Source: Hyphomicrobiales bacterium
GTDB lineage: Bacteria > Pseudomonadota > Alphaproteobacteria > Rhizobiales > Methyloligellaceae
Direction: 5' to 3'
Assembly (NCBI GenBank): GCA_021775555.1
Contig: JAJFHP010000036.1
Coordinates: forward strand, 1-64,000
DNA length: 64,000 bases
The notes beneath the pieces were generated by a model. It was not told where the DNA came from. It worked only from the letters and a program-made list of their open reading frames with translations, and did not search any database. Position 1 is the stretch's first letter. Every line of letters starts with the position of its first letter. Of the stretch, positions 39,505 through 48,722 are shown piece by piece. The translations under genes and the position numbers were made by a program.

Positions 39505-39851
39505 CAGTCCCGCTTGTCCTTGAGAATGGTTCCTTTGCGCGCATCCACATACATCTCCCGTACCCGCCCGTTTTTATCGATATATTTAAACTCATAGACG
39601 GGCACACCGTCTTCATACTCAAATTCGGTTTCGATAATTTCGCCCTTTATTTTTGGACGTACAAGCAGAAGAATTTCCGGCAAAGGGCGGACCTCTCCTT
39701 TCTGGAGTGCTGTCAAAGCATCATCGTGGTCTCCTTCACGAGCGCCACGTTTGTTCTTGTCGGCATGAGCTGCGTCCATAGCGAGCACAGATGCCAAAAA
39801 GGCCGTTGCAATCGCTCCGATCACAAAGTTTCTGCGGGTCATTATTGTCAT
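39504..39851 (-). CDS. PepSY-domain periplasmic protein
   Basis: Signal peptide; LPEILLLVRPKIKGEIIETEFEYEDGVPVYEFKYIDKNGRVREMYVDARKGTIL. Confidence 0.85.
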   Translation of the reverse strand: MTIMTRRNFVIGAIATAFLASVLAMDAAHADKNKRGAREGDHDDALTALQKGEVRPLPEILLLVRPKIKGEIIETEFEYEDGVPVYEFKYIDKNGRVREMYVDARKGTILKDKRD

Positions 39852-39974
39852 GGATACATCATGTCCCGGCCAACATGACAAAACGCTGAACGTGACCAAA
39901 AGCGTTTCGTCACCCGGTCTCCTATAGCGTTGATACATCACAAATCTGATGAACCTCTTCAAGGAGATTACAAA

Positions 39975-40259
39975 ATGCGCAAGATTATCACCATCACAGC
40001 CGCCACTGTTTTGCTTGGCTTGGCCGTTCCCGCATATGCCAGCAACGACGACGACGTATCTTGTGGCAGTCAGACCGGCACGCAGTTGTCGGTTACCCAG
40101 ATTACTTCCAAGGTTACACAGATGGGCTATGACGTCCGCAATGTGGAACGCGAAGATGGCTGCTATGAGGTCAAGGCGGTCGATAAAAATGGTGCCCGGG
40201 TCGAAATCAAGCTCAATCCGGTGTCGGGTCAGATCGTCAAGAGCGAAAACAAGTCCTGA
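39975..40259 (+). CDS. PepSY-domain periplasmic protein
   Basis: MRKIITITAATVLLGLAVPAYA signal; VTQMGYDVRNVEREDGCYEVKAVDKNGARVEIKLNPVSGQIVKSE. Confidence 0.85.
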   Translation: MRKIITITAATVLLGLAVPAYASNDDDVSCGSQTGTQLSVTQITSKVTQMGYDVRNVEREDGCYEVKAVDKNGARVEIKLNPVSGQIVKSENKS

Positions 40260-40262
40260 CCT

Positions 40263-40829
40263 ATGCAGGACGCTAATAAGATAATGGAGGCTGGCCGCGT
40301 GACGCGGCCAGTCTTCATCAAAGTCTGGGACCAGTTCGTGCGCGTATTTCACTGGTTGCTTGTGGCTGTTTACGCGGCCGCTTGGATAACGGCTGACGAA
40401 TGGGACCGCGCCCACGAAATCGCTGGCTACGCGATAGTGGTGCTGGTTGGTCTGCGCATCATCTGGGGGCTTGTCGGGTCACGCCATGCCCGCTTTTCCG
40501 AATTCATATACAAGCCAGCCGTCGTCATCGGATATTTCAAAGATGTCGTACTGATGAGAGCCAAGCGCTTTGTCGGACACAATCCGGCCGGTGGCATCAT
40601 GGTTCTGGCGATGTTGCTCAGTCTGGTTGCCGTAAGCGCTACTGGCATCATGATGACGGTGGATTCGCTATGGGGAAAGGAATGGATAGAGGACCTGCAT
40701 GAAGTTACAGCCAATCTGACGCTTGGACTGGTATTCCTGCACATCGCAGGTGTTATCATTGCCAGCGTTCAGCACCGGGAAAACCTTATTCGCTCCATGT
40801 TCACAGGCCTGAAGCGGAATGTGGATTGA
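40263..40829 (+). CDS. Cytochrome b561-type (cytochrome b/b6) membrane protein
   Basis: KVWDQFVRVFHWLLVAVYAAAWITADEW...HEIAGYAIVVLVGLRIIWGLVGSRHARFSEF; conserved His residues. Confidence 0.9.
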   Translation: MQDANKIMEAGRVTRPVFIKVWDQFVRVFHWLLVAVYAAAWITADEWDRAHEIAGYAIVVLVGLRIIWGLVGSRHARFSEFIYKPAVVIGYFKDVVLMRAKRFVGHNPAGGIMVLAMLLSLVAVSATGIMMTVDSLWGKEWIEDLHEVTANLTLGLVFLHIAGVIIASVQHRENLIRSMFTGLKRNVD

Positions 40830-40886
40830 CGCAAGCGGTTCACCTCTCAGATTACGGAGAGTTTTGTGGAGCGCAAAGGCGGAGGA

Positions 40887-41957
40887 TCAACTTTCCTCCG
40901 TCGCCTCAACCTGAAAACTGGGTGATGAATTTGCGATTTCAATTTCCTTGCTCGTCATCTCTACCGGGACATCGGCAAACAGCGGCGTACTGAGATAGCG
41001 CTCGCCGGTGTCGGGCAGCATGGCCAAAATCGTGCTGCCCTTCGGCGCGTCTTTGCAAATTTCGAGCGCCCCGGCGAAAGTACCACCAGCGGTGATGCCG
41101 ACAAAAATACCCTCCTTCTGGGCCAGGTCCTTGCTGCAACGCATGGCGTCTTCATTTGAAATGGTGAGGATCTGATCGATCACACCGCTCTCGACTGCGT
41201 CACTGGTGATTTTAGGAATAAAGTCTGGAGTCCAGCCCTGCATGGGATGGGGCGTGAACGCAGGATGGGTCGCCGCCGGGGAGTCGTCAGGGTTTCTCTC
41301 CTGGGCCTCTCCGCTGGTGAGCATAGCCGCAATCTCCGGTTCGCAGACGATGATTTTGGTGTCAGGTTTCTCTTTTGCCAACACGCGCGCTACGCCCTTG
41401 AGAGTGCCGCCAGTGCCGAACCCGGTGACCCAGTAATCGAGCGCCTCGCCGTCAAAATCATCGAGGATTTCCCGCGCCGTGGTGCGCGAATGCATATCCG
41501 GATTGGCTTCGTTCTCGAACTGGCGGGTCAGGAACCAGCCATGGGTCTCGGCCAATTCAAACGCCTTCTTGACCATTCCGGTGCCCTTTTCCGCCGCAGG
41601 CGTCAGCACGACATCCGCACCGAGGAAGCGCATGAGTTTCCGGCGCTCGACGCTAAAACTGTCGGCCATTGTGACAACCAGCGGATAGCCTTTCTGCGCG
41701 CAAACCATGGCGAGGCCGATGCCGGTATTGCCACTCGTTGCCTCAACCACGGTTTGTCCGGGCTTGAGTTCGCCCGACGCCTCGGCCGCCTCAATGATGC
41801 CAAGCGCCAGGCGGTCCTTCACCGAACCAAGAGGATTGAAAGCCTCGATTTTGACGTAAAGATTGATGCCCTCGGGTGCCAGCTTGTCGACTTTGACAAC
41901 CGGCGTGTTGCCGACGGTTTCAAGAATATTTGCGTATTTCCGGCCCATGATGTTCAT
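40887..41957 (-). CDS. cysK: Cysteine synthase A-like PLP enzyme
   Basis: ILETVGNTPVVKVDKLAPEGINLYVKIEAFNPLGSVKDRLALGII; VVEATSGNTGIGLAMVCAQKGY. Confidence 0.92.
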   Translation of the reverse strand: MNIMGRKYANILETVGNTPVVKVDKLAPEGINLYVKIEAFNPLGSVKDRLALGIIEAAEASGELKPGQTVVEATSGNTGIGLAMVCAQKGYPLVVTMADSFSVERRKLMRFLGADVVLTPAAEKGTGMVKKAFELAETHGWFLTRQFENEANPDMHSRTTAREILDDFDGEALDYWVTGFGTGGTLKGVARVLAKEKPDTKIIVCEPEIAAMLTSGEAQERNPDDSPAATHPAFTPHPMQGWTPDFIPKITSDAVESGVIDQILTISNEDAMRCSKDLAQKEGIFVGITAGGTFAGALEICKDAPKGSTILAMLPDTGERYLSTPLFADVPVEMTSKEIEIANSSPSFQVEATEES

Positions 41958-42062
41958 CCCCCTCTACTGAATGTGTCCATTGTTTCACCCATTAGTGCAT
42001 GGGCCGTGTTGGGGGTAAAGATGTCTGGCCCGGCGTTACGGGATAGAGTTGGCTGAAACTTA

Positions 42063-42680
42063 CTACGCCGCCGTCAGCTTCTTCACTTTGGCGGAGATGG
42101 AATGACGCAGCTTGTGGAAGCCGCGTGCGCCTTCCGAAACCATCCAGTTCATCTGGATGGAGCAGCGCTTGCCCTCGAAGGGCCCGTGGCCGTGCCAGGA
42201 CTTATCGGAGCGCCTGAACACCAGCAGCGTGCCGTTGTCGGGGGGGACTTCCTCGCTGTAGTCATCAAGGTCGGTGCCGCTGCGCAGCATACGCAGCTTG
42301 CCGCCTTCTTCATTCCAGTCCTGGTTCAGGTAAAGCAGAACGGTGATGATCTTGTCTTTTGAGTCCGTGTGCATCTTGCCGTCGGTGCGACGGCAATAGC
42401 CGCGCAGCGAATACATCTTTGGCTGGCCTTTGAGAGAGACATCGAATTTATCTTCAATGGCCCGTTCGAATTCGGGTCCATCCATCTCATCAATGAGCGC
42501 CTGAACTGTCGGCGGCACATCCACGGACTCCAGTGGATAGGAGCCGCCCTTCAAGGCAGGGTAAGCGGAGATAATTTTGTTCAGGCTACTGGTCGAAAGA
42601 AACCCGGGCACAACGGTATACTCAAACGGATCTGATCGCAGCTCGGCCTTTTCAAAACGGTCGATGTTCAAATGGTTCAT
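42063..42680 (-). CDS. 2OG-Fe(II) oxygenase family protein
   Basis: GYCRRTDGKMHTDSKDKIITVLLYLNQDWNEEGGKLRML...FRRSDKSWHGHGPFEGKRCSIQMNW: HxD...H...R pattern. Confidence 0.85.
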   Translation of the reverse strand: MNHLNIDRFEKAELRSDPFEYTVVPGFLSTSSLNKIISAYPALKGGSYPLESVDVPPTVQALIDEMDGPEFERAIEDKFDVSLKGQPKMYSLRGYCRRTDGKMHTDSKDKIITVLLYLNQDWNEEGGKLRMLRSGTDLDDYSEEVPPDNGTLLVFRRSDKSWHGHGPFEGKRCSIQMNWMVSEGARGFHKLRHSISAKVKKLTAA

Positions 42681-43667
42681 TCAACCCATCCTTTTTTCGC
42701 GCCAGCGCCGTTCGATCTCCGCGGCAATCTGAGAAGCAGAGTCTAGCGGTGCATAGGACCATTTTTCAAGTTTTGAGAAAGCGTCAGGCAGTCGTTTTGT
42801 TGCGCCATATCGCCGCAAACTCTCATGGAACCTCGTAAATTTTGCCGATCCGCCATGTGGTTCGAACACGTAGACGGGCTTTCCGCTGGCACAGGCTTCA
42901 CCGGTCATGTTGATGGAATCAGCCGTCACCACAAACATATCGGCGTGAGCCAGCCAGGTTTCATACGGATTGACGCCCGCGCCGTCCCAGACTATCCGCT
43001 GGGCGCTCTGTGTTGCTTCCAGCACCGCCTCGAGGGCGTGGGCGGGGGTGCGACGCGACGAAGTTATTAAGAAACTTGCTCCAAGCGTTGCCATTGTCGC
43101 GAGGGAGCTGCCAAGCTTTGCTGAATCCTCCCTGGTAAAAGTGTAAATGGAATTTGGTCCGCCAAGCACCACGGCCACCCTGGACGCGGGCAGGGCGGCA
43201 ATGTCCTTTGGCAGCTTTGCGCGCAGCCTCGCAAGGCGGGCTTGTGAGAATCCATGCGGCGCGGTGAGCGTGTGGATGACATTCCCGCCTGTTAGCGTGT
43301 CATGAGCAGGTACGGCAATGAGATCGGCGCTACCTGCTCCCGTGCGCGGGTTCTGGAGTATCACGGTATAGGTTTCGCGCGACGCCTTTCGCACGGCGCG
43401 CAGGGCAGGAATGCTCAAACGCCCAGTGGCCAAAGCAATATCGGGCCAGGGTGGTGCAAACTGGCTGTCGTCCTTGCCAAAACGCTCACCGGGATCAATT
43501 GGACCCCAGGGGGCCAGAAGGCGCCATAGCCGACTAGGGTGGACGCGCTTGACCTCAAAATTTGTTTCCAGCGCCTGGGCGACGCCCGCGACCTGAACCT
43601 CCATGCCCGCCTTGCCGTCGGTGATGATCCATGCGCGGCGGCCTTTTAATGTCGGTGTTTTGACCAC
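42681..43667 (-). CDS. Mitochondrial fission ELM1-like family protein
   Basis: RRAWIITDGKAGMEVQVAGVAQAL...VILQNPRTGAGSADLIAVPAHD...NVIHTLTAPHGFS. Confidence 0.85.
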   Translation of the reverse strand: MVKTPTLKGRRAWIITDGKAGMEVQVAGVAQALETNFEVKRVHPSRLWRLLAPWGPIDPGERFGKDDSQFAPPWPDIALATGRLSIPALRAVRKASRETYTVILQNPRTGAGSADLIAVPAHDTLTGGNVIHTLTAPHGFSQARLARLRAKLPKDIAALPASRVAVVLGGPNSIYTFTREDSAKLGSSLATMATLGASFLITSSRRTPAHALEAVLEATQSAQRIVWDGAGVNPYETWLAHADMFVVTADSINMTGEACASGKPVYVFEPHGGSAKFTRFHESLRRYGATKRLPDAFSKLEKWSYAPLDSASQIAAEIERRWREKRMG

Positions 43668-43844
43668 TCAAACTCCATTAAAGCAATAATTGAGATGAAA
43701 TTTGGCGCATATCTTTGCAGATTCGTCCCAATGCCGTAATATAATTGCGCGCGATGGGGGCCAGCTGGTTTGCATTGCGTGAAAGGGTTTTACCGGTTGG
43801 GCAGTGGCTCTGTCCATCCGCCAATCTTTAAAGGTGCCCAACCC

Positions 43845-44318
43845 ATGATCGGTGCTCACCTGGACAAGACCGATTGGCTCATCCTGAAAGAGCTGCAGCG
43901 CGACGGTCGCATCACCAATGTGGAACTGGCCCGCAGGGTTGGCATTTCCTCTCCACCCTGCCTTCGCCGAGTGCGCGCACTCGAGGAAGAGGGCATCATC
44001 ACCGGCTATTGCTCCCTGGTGGATGAAAGGCTGGCGGGGTTCGATGTTACCGCCTTCGCCATGGTTGGCCTGCATCGCCAGTCGGAAGCGGACCTGGTTG
44101 CCTTTGAAGAGCGCATCCGTACATGGCCAGTAGTTCGCGAATGTTTCATGCTGTCGGGCGAGATAGATTTTATTCTCAAATGCGTCACGCGCGATCTGAA
44201 TGAATTTCAGGAGTTCATCATCAACGAACTCACCGCCGCGCCAAATGTGGACAGCGTGAAAACCTCGCTTGCAATCCGCCGTACGAAATTCAAGGCCGGT
44301 ATTCCGATTGAGGATTGA
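43845..44318 (+). CDS. Lrp/AsnC-family transcriptional regulator
   Basis: LDKTDWLILKELQRDGRITNVELARRVGISSPPCLRRVRALEEEGIITGYCSLVDERLAGF. Confidence 0.95.
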   Translation: MIGAHLDKTDWLILKELQRDGRITNVELARRVGISSPPCLRRVRALEEEGIITGYCSLVDERLAGFDVTAFAMVGLHRQSEADLVAFEERIRTWPVVRECFMLSGEIDFILKCVTRDLNEFQEFIINELTAAPNVDSVKTSLAIRRTKFKAGIPIED

Positions 44319-44341
44319 AATTTAATCCTGAGCCACTCCAC

Positions 44342-45463
44342 CTAGGTCAATTCAGGTTCTTGCAGCTCCCCATCGAGCTCACGGCGTTTGTCCGAGAAGC
44401 GGATAATGCGCTGGGCGGTTTTGGGCGTCATGCCATCATAGCGCCGCAACAGGCCAACGGTGTCCTTGACCGGTTTTCGTGCATGGCTTTCACGAAATTG
44501 CAGCATCGCGGTAAATGTTGCAGCTGCCATGGAATGCGCCTTGCACAATACCATCAGCGCGGGAAGATGCGCTTCTAGCAGACAATGTTCGATCATGGCC
44601 TCGTCGAGATGGGTAATCTTGGAAAAGATTTTTACTGTATCCTCAATTTTTCCACTCCTTGCGGCATCAACAAGAAGTTTTTCAGCGGCAGGAGGAGCAG
44701 GTTTAATCTCGATTTCTTTGTCGGATTTGTTTTTCAGCGCCCTGCTGTCCCGCTCATTCAAAATGACGTCTTCCTCGGGCGCCTGCGTTGCAGGCTGAGC
44801 CTGGTCCGGCTCATCATCGGTCATGAGGGCGGCCTCGGTTATTTGTTGCCAGAATTCGACCTCCGTAAGTTTTTTCAACCGGTCCATTGGGCTTGGCGTC
44901 ATATCGCGCCGGGCGCTCATGGCCCGTTGCAGGTCTTCCTGAAGTCCCGGTATCTTTGACAGCTTGGCACGGCTTTCAGCTGAAATTTCTGCACCAATAT
45001 TGCCAATGACGATCTTGAGTACATCAAGCTCGCCGCGTGCCACGATGATATCAGTCACGGGCTTTGAAAGTTGAGAACGATGCGCCGTGGCCATGAGATG
45101 GTCTTGTTCCGCCTCGCTGGAGATTGAGACGAGATCACCTTCGCGCAGGCATGGAGAGTATTGCAGCACTGGGCGGGCGATGCAGATATCATCACGTGCC
45201 AGGCGCCGAAGCAGCGCCAGCGGCGCTGTGTGGTTTTTGGCGATGCGTTCTGAAAGATGGGCACGGGAAATTGCATCGGCATCATACGCCATGCGTTCCA
45301 TCACGTCGCCAAACGCATCAGTGTCGGCGGTAGACTGTTGATCGAGTGTCAGAAAAAATAGATCCGCGACCCGGTCCAGAAGTTCGGGCCGTTTCTCGTT
45401 CGGACCTGTTTGATACAGCTCCAATATCTCATTGAGACACTCACGTGCACGATGCATTTTCAA
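44342..45463 (-). CDS. DUF2336-domain protein (copy 1)
   Basis: RVADLFFLTLDQQSTADTDAFGDVMERMAYDADAISRAHLSERIA...ARPVLQYSPCLREGDL. Confidence 0.85.
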   Translation of the reverse strand: MKMHRARECLNEILELYQTGPNEKRPELLDRVADLFFLTLDQQSTADTDAFGDVMERMAYDADAISRAHLSERIAKNHTAPLALLRRLARDDICIARPVLQYSPCLREGDLVSISSEAEQDHLMATAHRSQLSKPVTDIIVARGELDVLKIVIGNIGAEISAESRAKLSKIPGLQEDLQRAMSARRDMTPSPMDRLKKLTEVEFWQQITEAALMTDDEPDQAQPATQAPEEDVILNERDSRALKNKSDKEIEIKPAPPAAEKLLVDAARSGKIEDTVKIFSKITHLDEAMIEHCLLEAHLPALMVLCKAHSMAAATFTAMLQFRESHARKPVKDTVGLLRRYDGMTPKTAQRIIRFSDKRRELDGELQEPELT

Positions 45464-45644
45464 CAGCCAATGGTTGCGACAGGCTTGTAGTCTCTCAAGT
45501 GCGGGTTTCTAATGTTCTAAGAATTGTTAATTTCCGGAACACAGATATGACTGTACGGAAACATCAATTCTCCGGAATACCAGAAAATTTGAAAGAATTT
45601 TCAATCTGTGACGCTTGGTTAAGTCCCAACTATTAATGAAAATA

Positions 45645-46760
45645 TCAGCTCTTTTCCACTTTGGCCGACCGTTTGCGAACGACCTGTATGGCGTGTCTGG
45701 CGGTTGCGGCATCCAGCAAGTCATATTGACGCATGGCATCGGCAATAATCCGCACATGGAGCGGATATGACGCGGTTCGCAACTGGATCAGCGCCGCCAA
45801 AGTGGTGTTTTTGAAGCTATGCGCTTTGCACAACACAGCCAGTGCGGAGAGATCCGCATCAAGCAGGCAGTGGGATACACGTGCAAATGAGATGCCGCTG
45901 ATCAGCGACAGACACTGTATGGCTTGCGTCTGCATGCGGGACCTGGCAAAGGCCAGAACCATCTCCTCGGTGATCTTCTGCCCGTTCTTGATTTTGGGAG
46001 GAGCAGGGACTTTCCCGCCAGGAACATCCAGGTTCAGCTCCGATGCCTTGGCCTCAACGATTGCATCTATTTCCTTTCCCGTGATGCTTGACGGCATCCC
46101 GGCAACCTCGGTCCACAGCTTTATGGCAATGGTCCGCTTCATCTCATCCAGAATTTCTGCGGGAACATCGGCGCGGACCTCAAGCGCCGAGAAAATATTG
46201 GCGTTGTCCTGGGAGCGCATAGTGAGCTTCTCAAGCCCGCGGTTTGAAAATTCAGCTCCCATATTGCCGGCCATGTTGGTGAGCACCGTGTCGTTACCAT
46301 GATCGACCAGGGCATCGGTGACCGTAGCGCTCAGTTCGCCCCGGCTGGAAATCGCATGCAGGTGGGCCTGTCCACTCGATCCGGCGAGGTGAACGAGATC
46401 GTCATCGCTCAGGCATGGAGATTTTTCCAGGATTGGGCGGGCGACGTTAATCTCGTCGCTGGCAAGTTTGAAAACCAGCTTGTGAGGAGCTTCCTCCACT
46501 TCCGCCAGACGCAAGGCAAGACGGGCCCGGGCCTCGGTCTCAAGCTCATAGGCGATGCGTTCCATGACATCGCCGAACACTTCCCTTTCCGTAACGCCCT
46601 GACTTTTGGACGTCAGGAAAAACAGGTCGGTCACCCGATCAAGGGTTTTATCCCGGCTGGTGCTTGTGCTGCTCGAGGCCAGTTGCTGGAGTTCAAGCAG
46701 GCATCCGCGCGTATCCTGCATTCTCACATTCTCCAAATCCCACAATGGGCAGGCCTGCAA
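45645..46760 (-). CDS. DUF2336-domain protein (copy 2)
   Basis: RVTDLFFLTSKSQGVTEREVFGDVMERIAYELETEARARLALRLAEVEEAP...ARPILEKSPCLSDDDL. Confidence 0.88.
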   Translation of the reverse strand: MQACPLWDLENVRMQDTRGCLLELQQLASSSTSTSRDKTLDRVTDLFFLTSKSQGVTEREVFGDVMERIAYELETEARARLALRLAEVEEAPHKLVFKLASDEINVARPILEKSPCLSDDDLVHLAGSSGQAHLHAISSRGELSATVTDALVDHGNDTVLTNMAGNMGAEFSNRGLEKLTMRSQDNANIFSALEVRADVPAEILDEMKRTIAIKLWTEVAGMPSSITGKEIDAIVEAKASELNLDVPGGKVPAPPKIKNGQKITEEMVLAFARSRMQTQAIQCLSLISGISFARVSHCLLDADLSALAVLCKAHSFKNTTLAALIQLRTASYPLHVRIIADAMRQYDLLDAATARHAIQVVRKRSAKVEKS

Positions 46761-46835
46761 TACTAGCCGCAGTAGTCTAACAAACGGCTAAGACCGTTTG
46801 ATCAATTGGAACGGATTTGGTGAGCTCTTGTCAGG

Positions 46836-47981
46836 TTATGCGTGTGGAACTTGCGCAGTGTTATGCGCTTGCCACAGATTTCCTCCGGCTTGACCGGGAG
46901 CCTGGTTTTCATCGAGCTTGACGTTGGCTCGAACTTTCAGGAAACGTAGCGTCCGCTTCGCGTTGCCGATGCTCAGGGTGTCATATTCGCGCATGGCGCG
47001 CGCCACGTCACGCGCTTCGATTCCGTCATTGCCGATGCGTGTCTGGATCAAGGTCAGGTAGGTCGGGCTCTTGAAGCCGTTGGCCTTGCAGATAATGCCA
47101 AGGGCCGCGATTTCCGCCTTGAGCAGGCAGTGGGAAATCATCCGGTCGTCGAGGCCAGTCAGAACTGACAGGGCGTGAACTGTTTCAGTCAGCCGCTTGG
47201 CCTTGGCCAGGCCGACGATATCGTCCTCGGTGAGCCGCTCCTGGTGTGCCAGTTTTTTCAGCTCGTCGTTGGATTTTTTGAAACCGTCGAGATCGAGATT
47301 GGCCGCGCTTTCATCGACGAGGGAATCCAGATCGGCCATATCACTTTCAGAGTATTTCTCGGCCATCTCGGATTTGATCTTTTGCGCGACGCGCTGCTTG
47401 ATCTCTTGCATGAGATCGGGCGGCAGGTCACCACGTGATCCGAGTGCGGTCAGCAATTCGCCATCTGTCCTGGCCTTTTCAGCCAATACGCCGAGACCGG
47501 TTGACGAAAACTCCGCTCCTTTGTTTTGCGTGACTTCCTGAAGGACGGGGCTCTCGCCGCGTTCTACAATGACATCGGTGACCGGCGACGTCAGGGTTGG
47601 GCGCCTTGAAATAGCTTGCAGGTGGGTCTGACCCCTGGTTTTGGCGATCTGGATCAGATCATCGTCTGTGAGCACATTGGAACGCTCGAGAACGGGGCGC
47701 GCGACGGCAATATCGTCGGTTGCCAGGCGGCAGACAAGACGTCTCGGAGCCTTGTCGATCTCTGAAATGCGCTCTGAAAGTTCAGCACGAGCCTCGACCT
47801 CGAGTTCATAGGCGATGCGCTCCATGACATTGCCGAAAGTGGCAACATCATCCGGTGTCTGCTGCTCGTTGGTCATGAAAAAGAGGTCGGTAACGCGGTG
47901 CAGGACATCGCGTCTCTTGTCACTTGACGTTTCGTTGGAAAGCGCTTCGATTTCCAGCAGACAGGATTGGGTTTGGTGCAT
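46836..47981 (-). CDS. DUF2336-domain protein (copy 3)
   Basis: RVTDLFFMTNEQQTPDDVATFGNVMERIAYELEVEARAELSERISEIDKAP...ARPVLERSNVLTDDDL. Confidence 0.88.
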   Translation of the reverse strand: MHQTQSCLLEIEALSNETSSDKRRDVLHRVTDLFFMTNEQQTPDDVATFGNVMERIAYELEVEARAELSERISEIDKAPRRLVCRLATDDIAVARPVLERSNVLTDDDLIQIAKTRGQTHLQAISRRPTLTSPVTDVIVERGESPVLQEVTQNKGAEFSSTGLGVLAEKARTDGELLTALGSRGDLPPDLMQEIKQRVAQKIKSEMAEKYSESDMADLDSLVDESAANLDLDGFKKSNDELKKLAHQERLTEDDIVGLAKAKRLTETVHALSVLTGLDDRMISHCLLKAEIAALGIICKANGFKSPTYLTLIQTRIGNDGIEARDVARAMREYDTLSIGNAKRTLRFLKVRANVKLDENQAPGQAGGNLWQAHNTAQVPHA

Positions 47982-48123
47982 CGATTCCGGTCCAGTCGTG
48001 AGTGCCCCATTTACACGTATGTGGCGACAGGACGAGAATATGCCACTTAAAATTGAACCCTTTGCTAACAGCCAGTGAATTGGCGTTATTTACAATTTAA
48101 GGGGAAAACAGGTTGCCGGCGCG

Positions 48124-48597
48124 TCAGGAAAACTTGACCGTCATGATCTCGTAGCATTTGCCGCCGCCGGGAGTGGAAACTTCCACCGTATCACCCTTGG
48201 ACTTGCCGATAAGGGCCCGGGCAATCGGCGATGTGATGGAAATCTTCTGCTCTTTCACATCCGATTCAATCTCGCCGACGATCTGGTATTTGACTTTCTG
48301 TTCGGTATCTTCATCGATCAGCGTGACCGTGGCACCAAATTTGATCTGGCTGCCCGACAGCTTGGAAACGTCGATCACATCAGCGCGGGTGAGCTGATCT
48401 TCCAGGTGATTGACACGTGCCTCAGTCAGGCCCTGTTCTTCCTTGGCGGCATGATATTCCGCATTCTCAGACAGATCGCCATGGGCGCGCGCTTCGGCGA
48501 TTGCCGCGATGATGCGCGGGCGATCTACCGTTTTCAGTTGTTTAACCTCTGCCTCTGCCGCAGCGTAACCGTCGGCAGTCATTGGCACCTTGTCCAT
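48124..48597 (-). CDS. greA: Transcription elongation factor GreA
   Basis: [69 protein letters not shown]. Confidence 0.95.
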   Translation of the reverse strand: MDKVPMTADGYAAAEAEVKQLKTVDRPRIIAAIAEARAHGDLSENAEYHAAKEEQGLTEARVNHLEDQLTRADVIDVSKLSGSQIKFGATVTLIDEDTEQKVKYQIVGEIESDVKEQKISITSPIARALIGKSKGDTVEVSTPGGGKCYEIMTVKFS

Positions 48598-48722
48598 CAT
48601 CGTTTCCATATTTGATGCCGGCAATTGGATTGAGATCCAGCTCGGCATGTCGTTTCGGTCCTGCAAGTATGCTGGGCCACAAACAATCTCGCAAGGCGGC
48701 AATTCAGGCCACCCGGTGTCAG

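Noticed and set aside
40842-40866. CTCTC-N8-GAGAG-TTTT hairpin after cytochrome b561 gene as terminator
   Set aside because: Only 5-bp stem and short U-tract; too weak to call.
41247-42056. 269-aa plus-strand ORF
   Set aside because: Lies antisense to cysK; composition typical of a shadow ORF.
45507-45520. TTCTAA-TG-TTCTAA repeat upstream of DUF2336 copy 1, considered as an Irr box
   Set aside because: Direct rather than inverted repeat with wrong spacing; lacks the TTAGAA half-site.
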